Shown: piece after piece, positions 58,279 through 64,000 of the stretch
How the letters are laid out: every line of letters starts with the position of its first letter
How positions within the stretch are numbered: position 1 is the first letter of the stretch
Assembly: GCA_023974075.1 (NCBI GenBank)
Contig: CM043790.1
Location: 15,239,804 to 15,303,803, forward strand
From: Chaenocephalus aceratus
Taxonomy: Eukaryota > Chordata > Actinopteri > Perciformes > Channichthyidae
Length of the DNA stretch: 64,000 nucleotides
Direction of reading: 5' to 3'
Position numbers and translations under genes: made by a program
Notes under the pieces: generated by a model
Database searches by the model: none
Told to the model about the DNA's origin: nothing
What the model saw: the letters and a program-made list of their open reading frames with translations, nothing else

Positions 58279-58700
58279 CAGGGTTGGGTTGTAACAAAAT
58301 ACATGTAACGGCGTGACGTAATCAGAAATACAAAAAATCAAGTATATTCAGCGGGCGTTACATTTTGAAAAACGAGTAATCTGAGTCAGTTACTTCGTAA
58401 ACCTGAAGTGAATACTTATTGGAATTATTGGCTGAAAAGTTTCCTCACAAAATGTAATATTCATTAACGGCAGAAACCGTGTGCACACTGCACAGCGCTT
58501 GCAGCTGTCTGTGAGCGAGAGATGCAGCGTGTCTGTGAGGCCCCGCCCCCCGCACGCAGATGAGAGAGAGAGAGTTCTCTTTCAAAATATATTGAAAGGT
58601 AGAAACGGAGATGGTTAGATAAAACGTGGAAGATAACGTTTATGTAGCATTATTTATTGTCGAATGATGACATTTAATAACGGGATCAAATCAAAGTGAA
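58279..58700. mobile_element. One end of a hAT element (other end not found)
   Basis: Starts CAGGGTTGGGTTGTAAC and continues ATGTAACGGCGTGACGTAATC and GTTACATTTTGAAAAACGAG, the subterminal pattern of a common fish hAT. No matching right end was found before the pol segment at 59864, so it is truncated. Confidence 0.6.
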
Positions 58701-59220
58701 TGGCCTGCTGAATGCATAGGGCAATAGTGACTGGAAAAAGTTATTACATCGTTTCAGATAATAAATAATAATGATAATTCATTCTATTATAGGGGCGCCT
58801 TTCAAAGCACCAAGGACAACCTTACAATGCATAACATATTCCAAGGAAAGGTTTTTAAGACGGTACAAGAATGCAGTATGGGTGAGTTTTTATGTGTGGT
58901 GCAGATGAGAGAGCTGTCCAGAATGACACTAAGATGTTGTGTTGTGCTCTTGATAAGCCATTAAAACAGTAAAATACGTGTCTCCCGTTCACCAAAACAT
59001 ACCCATCTGTTATGGAAAAGAAAGTATTCCAAAGAAAAAAGAAGAAGAAGGAAAGAAAAGAAAAAAGAAGGAAAAGAAGAGGAAAAGAGAAGAAAGGAAG
59101 TATTCTAAAAGTAATCTGGTACCAACGGGGACTGTTGTTAGCTTCTGATGCGCAGAAGAAAAATCTGGCCCACCCTATATTTTTACAGGCCCACCCTAAA
59201 GTACATTTCTGCCTACGCTA
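58701..59220. other. Filler within the Ngaro-like element, with a purine tract
   Basis: About 59012-59102 is a nearly pure A/G tract (GAAAAG, AAGAAG, GGAAAAG words). GGGGCGCCTTTCAAAGCACC at about 58793 resembles the start of another common fish repeat. No gene. Confidence 0.5.
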
Positions 59221-59842
59221 CTGGTCCGCACAGCAGCGTGCGTTGACGTTGGCGGTCAGCGTGTCTGAAGCTTGGGTATTTTTTTTTTTTTTTTTTTGCG
59301 AGCAACGTGACCAACAACCAATCTCATTGAATCTCTGCCCCCGACATACAAAGCAATAGCAATGTTAAATGAAAAAAAAAATCTCTCCTACAGGCGAAAA
59401 CCTACTAGTTTCACCCACTGTCTCTGCACCTTCCCTCCATGCCTCGCTCCCTCTGGTTTGTATCCCGGTAGATGAAACAGAGGACCGATCATTCAGCACC
59501 GGGTGATTCACTACTGCTATAATGAATTTCTCTCCATTTTTGGAATATGAGGGTAAGACCTGCGTAATCTCTCCCAGTATCCACGCGGTTTGACTGGCTA
59601 GCGCTCGTACTGGCAGATTTGCATAAACGGGATCTCATTGGCTGACGCTTTCTTCCGAGGCGCCACAAAAAAAAAAAACACAATTGAACATTGCTCAACT
59701 TTGAAGCGAGCAACGCCCAGCAACGCTCCACGTCGCTTCCCAAAATTACAGTTTCTGATAAAGTGACGTCACCCTATTCAAAGTGAATGGGCAGGAGCGT
59801 TGGAAGCTTAACGCACGCCACCGTGTGGACGGGCCGTCCCAG
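59221..59842. mobile_element. Diverged relative of the 12248-12871 Harbinger-like MITE
   Basis: Shares GCGAGCAACG...GACCAACAACCAATC, CCCCCGACATACAAAGCAA, CCTAC.AGTTTCACCCACTG, GTACTGGCAGATTTGCATAA and AGTGACGTCA blocks with the first copy. Inverted ends CTGGTCCGCACAGC / GTGTGGACGGGCCGTCCCAG are flanked by CTA and TAG, leaving at most a TA duplication. Confidence 0.75.
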
Positions 59843-59863
59843 TAGCACTGCGCCAGAAACCTT

Positions 59864-61110
59864 GTGGAGGGGAAACAAATAAATAAATTGGAATATCACC
59901 CTTCCACTCCCAATTATCATCCCATTATCATCCCTCAGCTCGCAGCTGCGCTATCTACTCACCCAGATTCCGTGTTTGTTGACTATCTCCTGTCAGGGCT
60001 CTCCCAAGGCATCAGGGTAGGGGTCCTCCCATCTGCCACAGTGACTTTCGTAGCAAGAAACTTACAGTCAGCCGCTAAAGAACCCAACATAGTTTCCCAG
60101 CTATCGACAAAGAACTTCTCAAAGGATATATAATCGCCCCTCTTTAGCTCCTCCCCCTTCTCAGTGTTCCGTTCAAATTCCATCGGAATAAGCCACACGT
60201 AAAAAAAGGCTGATTTCGATCTGTCGGCTCCCCACTCCGCCATTCGGCCGCGGCTCAATGCATCATCCCTCCAGATCAGTTCTCCCTTCACCATGCCCTC
60301 AGGGATAATGCCAATAAAGATTGATCAAGTTCACAGGGCACGGAAGCTCGGCTCTCCAAAGCGGACATTACCGATGCCTTCAAAATCATCCTCATTCATC
60401 CGTCTCAGTGAATTCGTTCGGTATTAAGGTGGAGTCCAAATCTATTTCGCCGTTCGCAGAAGCAGCCCCTGCATCTTCAATTCCTTCTCGGAAGCGCTCT
60501 GCTGGATCCTGCTGAACATCGTCAGAATCCCCTCCGTCCTTCACCTACTGGACGACTCCTTCCCCATAGTCCCGCCACAGGACAGCTCAGGGATCTCACT
60601 GGCCAGCTTAAACACTGCTTCAGGAGTTAGGTGTCCCTCTCTCCAAAGAGAAAACGTTAGGTCCCGACACACGCTTAGATTTCTTAGGCATCATCCTCGA
60701 CTCCATAGACATGAAGGCATCTCTCCCCTCCGAACAAATTGCAGCGCATCCGGGACATCACCAAGTCATACTGCGAGCAACAAGTTATCACAAACCACAG
60801 TTTGCTCTCCCTTCTCGGACACCTCAACTTCGCCATGCACGTCATCCCCCAGGGGCGCTCGTTCATCTCCCGCCTCCTGGATGCAGCATCAGCGGTCGAC
60901 AAACTCCATGACTGCGTTTTCTCTAGATGAAGGGCTGCCGCTCAGACCTACGTTTCTGGTCCCTCCTGCTCGCCCACTGGAACGGAGTTACTTTCTTTTA
61001 CGATGACCTCGTCCGTTTCCTCTGACTCAATGAGGTTCTTCACGATGCCGCCCAATCCGTGGGTTTTTGGGGGTTTCTTCCAGGGAGAGTGGTTCGCAGG
61101 GTCATGGCCT
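59864..61110 (+). pseudogene. Ngaro-like reverse transcriptase and start of RNase H, multiply broken
   Basis: Fragments in three frames: HPDSVFVDYLLSGLSQGIRV; a block with the QWHLFG-like region eroded; VKIDAF-like KADITDAFKIILIH near 60360-60400; WILLNIVRIPSVLHLLDDSF near 60505-60560, giving an LLDD active-site motif; LDFLGIILDSIDMKASLPS near 60685-60720; LLSLLGHLNFAMHVIPQGRS; then FGGFFQGEWFAGSW, the RNase H opening. LLDD with GHLNFAxxxxPQGR is typical of Ngaro/DIRS-group polymerases. Numerous stops and indels. Confidence 0.75.
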
Positions 61111-61375
61111 CTTGTCAATTTCCACCTCAAGCAAGTTCTCATTAAATCCGGCCTATCACCTTATATCATACCTGGACATTCCTTCAGGATAGGTGCAGCC
61201 ACCTCTGCTGCTAATCAAGGTCTCTCTACCTCAATCCCTCACACAACTAGGACGGTGGTCCTCCTCCGCCTTCAACAACCTACATTCGCCCAGACATCAG
61301 CGCCGTACTGGCTTCCCAAAGATCTCTCAGACCCTAACTATGGTATCTATGCATATAACTGGTGGTGGCTCATAA
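61110..61375 (+). pseudogene. Ngaro-like tyrosine recombinase C-terminus
   Basis: Directly after the RNase H opening the frame reads VLIKSGLSPYIIPGHSFRIG, AATSAANQGL, then in the next frame QLGRWSSSAFNNL. HSFRIGAAT and LGRW are the second arginine box and the region before the nucleophile in this recombinase class. The rest of RNase H and the N-terminal half of the recombinase are missing, so a deletion of more than a kilobase is inferred at about 61110. Confidence 0.75.
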
Positions 61376-61675
61376 ACACATTCACAAGTATACATGTCTC
61401 ACTAAGGTACCTGATATTCAAACTGCATTCCTGTCCTAATTTCCACGGGCCCTGCCACACAGGGAAATAATGTCTCGTCTCACGCTGCAACTACATGTTA
61501 CGGGCTTCATCTCCCGCACACAGGTATTTCATTCCCAGGCCCTTGCTCAAACGTATCAGTGTAAAATGTATTTCTGAAGTCAGGCGTGGACTCGGGCCCA
61601 CCGTACACCCCGTGGCAGTTACAAAACAAAGGAAAGAAAGAAAGAGAAAAGAGTAAAGAAAAGATATATATATAT
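61376..61675. other. 3' region of the Ngaro-like element
   Basis: Contains GAAGTCAGGCGTGG...CACCGTACACC (61577 on), the first of a set of short repeats that reappear at 62763, plus an AAAGAAAG purine tract and (TA)n before the hAT. Confidence 0.5.
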
Positions 61676-62729
61676 TAGTGCTGTCAAAATTATCGCGTTA
61701 ACGGCGGTAATTAATTTTTGAATTAATTGCGTTAAAATATTTAACGCATTTAACGCATGTGCAGAATGGCCCCGCACCATACGGCACGTACCAGTGGCAG
61801 CGCCATGGTATGGCTGGGGTAGGCTACACCCATACCAAGAAATGGCTTAGCCCCACCATGAAAAAATGATGTTAAAGTAAGCAAAATTAAGTCTGCCAAC
61901 TCGCGCGGAGTAAAATTGCAACAGACAGCAGTTAGTAAGATTGATTTCAGTAGCCACGGTTTTGAAAACTTTTGTCACGTAGTGATCGTCTTCTCTTTGA
62001 TAACGGCGTGGTGTTGTTGCAGGAAGTCCCGACGGAGAATACTTTTGCTGTAGTACAGGGCAGAGCCATATAATAGTAATATATGGCTCTGGTACAGGGG
62101 TGCACATAACTGGTACGCAGGTTATTGTGCGTAATCTGAAATGCGTACGTCACTTGTGTCACAAAGCGCATTGCCGTACCGACGTACTTTAGTGAAAGCC
62201 TTTTCCAGAAGGCGGTTAGATCACCGGACGACAGAGTCGGTCTCCGTGTGCACAGACAGGGGCTGCTATTAACGTCGGTCCTGTACAAACGGAACTGTTG
62301 CCAAAACTACGCCAACCGGCTGCGGAGGGAGACTCCCCCTTCACTGGAGAACTGCGCTAAAACAGCTGATCACAACGTTCACACTCTGTGGTCACGAAGT
62401 ACTCCACTAGCCCCCCCCTCTGTCGACTTTCCTGAAGTACTCCCCGTTGATAGAAATCAACACGTATGAATTAAGACCCCACGGTTTGATGATTGATAGG
62501 TGTGTGGGTTGTCTTTCATTTTGGACATGCAGAAAATGTTATAATAAACATAGATACTGTATGTTAAATGGATATATCCGCCTTCTTTCATTTATCTTTC
62601 CATTCCCACAACAATATACATAAGAAAATGGCATATTTTGGACATAGTTCGAATGGTGATTAATCATGATTAATTAATTTTTAAGCTGTGATTAATCTGA
62701 TTACAAATGTTAATCGTTTGACAGCCCTA
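61676..62729. mobile_element. Non-autonomous hAT element with duplication ATATATAT
   Basis: Ends TAGTGCTGTCAAAATTATCG...CGTTTGACAGCCCTA, flanked by ATATATAT (61668-61675 and 62730-62737). The subterminal GCGTTAA/TTAACGC and GATTAATT words are typical of a widespread fish hAT group. An inner palindrome AGAGCCATATA...TATATGGCTCT (about 62053-62083) stands out. Low-complexity TA flanks weaken the duplication as evidence. Confidence 0.75.
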
Positions 62730-62737
62730 ATATATAT

Positions 62738-63281
62738 ATATATAATATATATAGCCTGCGAAGTCAGGCGTGGCGGAAGGCCACCGTACACTTCGGTGTC
62801 GTAGCCTTCGGGCTACCGTACACTTCGGTGTCGTGGACGTTGGGCACCGTTACCAAACGAAACCGCTCGCCTTCCTCGGCGTAGTCAAGCCCTGCTGGCC
62901 AGGCATGCGACCCGCAGGTCGTTTTCAGGTAAGACCGGCACTGATTTCGGCAGTCAGAGTCTCAGCATGGACCCGTAAGCTCCGGCAGTGATTCCGGCAC
63001 TATGTCGCTCATATATGTGTTAATCTATTATCTTTCCTTCCTAGATCACCAGTCACCCCACAGGTAAGCAACTCAGTTCATCTCAGTATTTCATACTTCA
63101 CTGGTTTTGGGGATTTTATCGGAGCAGTGCTTTCCCTCCTGAATGATTATCCGGCAAACCGGGGCCTAATCGCCAAACACCATTACATTCTCCTGTTGTA
63201 GTATCATGGCAATCATTTTATTCATATGATGTGTAAACAATAAATATGTAATTCTACATCACGTCTCTCCGGTTTGAAATT
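62738..63281. other. 3' non-coding region with short tandem units (possible B1)
   Basis: GAAGTCAGGCGTGGCGGAAG and two copies of CTACCGTACACTTCGGTGTCG-type units (62763-62860) echo 61577-61620. This is where the B1 repeat of a split-direct-repeat element would lie. No coding sequence. Confidence 0.4.
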
Positions 63282-63417
63282 AAGCTAGCGCAAGTTCAAT
63301 AAAAGAAGACCTAACACGAGTCACTTACACGTCACTCGATGGCTCCCTTCCCCCCTCATTAAATATGAGGGCGTCACCCCCTCAGCAGCCAATAGCTGCA
63401 CATGCTAAATTCCTTAA
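63282..63417 (+). repeat. Direct repeat A2 of the Ngaro-like element
   Basis: Near-identical to A1 up to AAATTCCTTAA, where the Kolobok copy begins. Confidence 0.9.
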
Positions 63418-64000
63418 AGGGGAAAGGAAAGACCATTTTACAGCTATAATATTCTGGTAGTTTATTCATTTTACAATGGATATTGATAGTAATATTTATT
63501 GTATATGATATTACTCGCCAAAAGAAAATTAATTATCCGCCGGCCGGGTGGGTAATTCCGGGACCAGGCCGCCGCCATTAGGGGAGTCCCAAATGGTGAC
63601 GTCATTGGATGGGTCTTTCGCTCCGGGTATCCATACCGGAAGTCAACACAACGTAGCAGATATGGCAGCGAATGGAGGAATTTTACAATGAGATGGACGT
63701 TTTCAACGATGAATTTGACTATTCGTTGGGAGATGACATTGATGTGGAAGCATCTACAGTTACCAGGCATCCCATGGACTATGCTTATGAACCGATTTCG
63801 GTCGATTAGAGTGGCATACGATCCGGAATCCCGCCGAAAGTACCGACGGTTCTGAACTCGCTGAGTGGGACCAACCATTTCCAGTACCGACTCGGTCGCA
63901 GAGGAAGAAGATGTTGCCTCAAAACCCGGAACGAATGGACAACAACAGATTGGTGTACATGTAACAATTGTGTGGTGATGCCATCGGAAATGTCAACAAA
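63418..64000. mobile_element. Second Kolobok copy, running off the window
   Basis: Starts AGGGGAAAGGAAAGACC directly after TTAA (63414-63417) and is homologous to 49493-48912 in reverse: ACAGCTATAATATTC, GATATTACTCGCCAAAAG, CCGCCGGCCGGGTGGG. The right end is outside the window. Confidence 0.85.
63662..64000 (+). pseudogene. P2RX7-like protein of the second Kolobok copy, frameshifted and partial
   Basis: The start region ATGGCAGCGAATGG has one base more than the other copy (GCGATGG), shifting the frame after three codons. Later blocks match FDYS..GDDIDVEAS and the YEPI segment, with further small indels. The TGTAACAATTGTGTGGTGATG block encodes the CxxCVVM part of the cysteine-rich motif. Inactive. 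Confidence 0.65.

Larger units (their letters stand above)
57482..63417 (+). mobile_element. Ngaro-like tyrosine-recombinase retrotransposon with split direct repeats
   Basis: A 136-137 base direct repeat opens the element (57482-57618) and recurs near its other end (63282-63417). Between them lie, in order, ORF1, reverse transcriptase, RNase H start, tyrosine-recombinase end and a short-repeat 3' region. Split direct repeats of the A1...B1-A2-B2 type, with RT before YR, define Ngaro-like elements. B2 is not visible because a Kolobok copy interrupts A2 at TTAA. Internal insertions: hAT end at 58279, MITE at 59221-59842, hAT at 61676-62729. Inactive. Confidence 0.75.

Noticed and set aside
57820..58341. 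173-codon minus-strand frame opposite the Ngaro ORF1
   Set aside because: It is the shadow of a GC-rich Ser/Pro/Arg coding region and continues into the hAT end.
1..64000. CRISPR arrays, bacterial operons, attachment sites, rRNA
   Set aside because: No spaced identical repeats, ribosome binding sites or rRNA blocks. All gene signals are eukaryotic.

Overview
This is vertebrate nuclear DNA, most likely from a percomorph-type teleost fish. It has long non-coding stretches, CA/GT and AAT microsatellites, canonical splice sites, one recognisable vertebrate exon (tmtc2), and a transposon community typical of fish: hAT, PIF/Harbinger-like, Kolobok, DIRS1-like, Ngaro-like, CR1/L2-like LINEs and LTR-like repeats. 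There are no bacterial operons, ribosome binding sites, CRISPR arrays or rRNA genes. Family names rest on recognised motifs and termini; no database search was possible.

Layout. (1) 1-4080: 5' end of tmtc2 on the minus strand, with first coding exon 3553-3635, a GC-rich leader 3636-4049 and a promoter-like ETS/CRE cluster at 4050-4072. The rest of the gene lies beyond the left edge. (2) 4.1-11.5 kb: intergenic sequence with one MITE, one 5'-truncated LINE and a long GT microsatellite. (3) 11.5-24.4 kb: two paralogous copies of a repeat, one of them split by a Harbinger-like MITE; a broken THAP-domain gene; a 4.6-kb hAT element whose BED-finger coding region is split by a 3.6-kb long-TIR element; and a decayed DIRS1-like retrotransposon. 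(4) 24.4-41 kb: quiet intergenic DNA with only a few old repeats. (5) 41-64 kb: a dense nest of transposons. A second long-TIR element (41080-45741) encloses minisatellites, an LTR and a hAT. An LTR-like repeat (47030-55018) has been opened by at least four insertions, one of which (hAT 47098-51413) itself carries a Kolobok element with THAP and P2RX7-like reading frames. A Ngaro-like element with split direct repeats (57482-63417) carries internal insertions, and its right repeat is cut at TTAA by another Kolobok copy that runs off the window.

The only host gene supported is tmtc2. Almost every other coding signal is a decayed or partial transposon gene. The most informative material is the insertion history: many insertions keep exact target-site duplications, and several have an empty site in a paralogous copy inside the same window. 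These include 19-20 bp micro-insertions of one recurring sequence.
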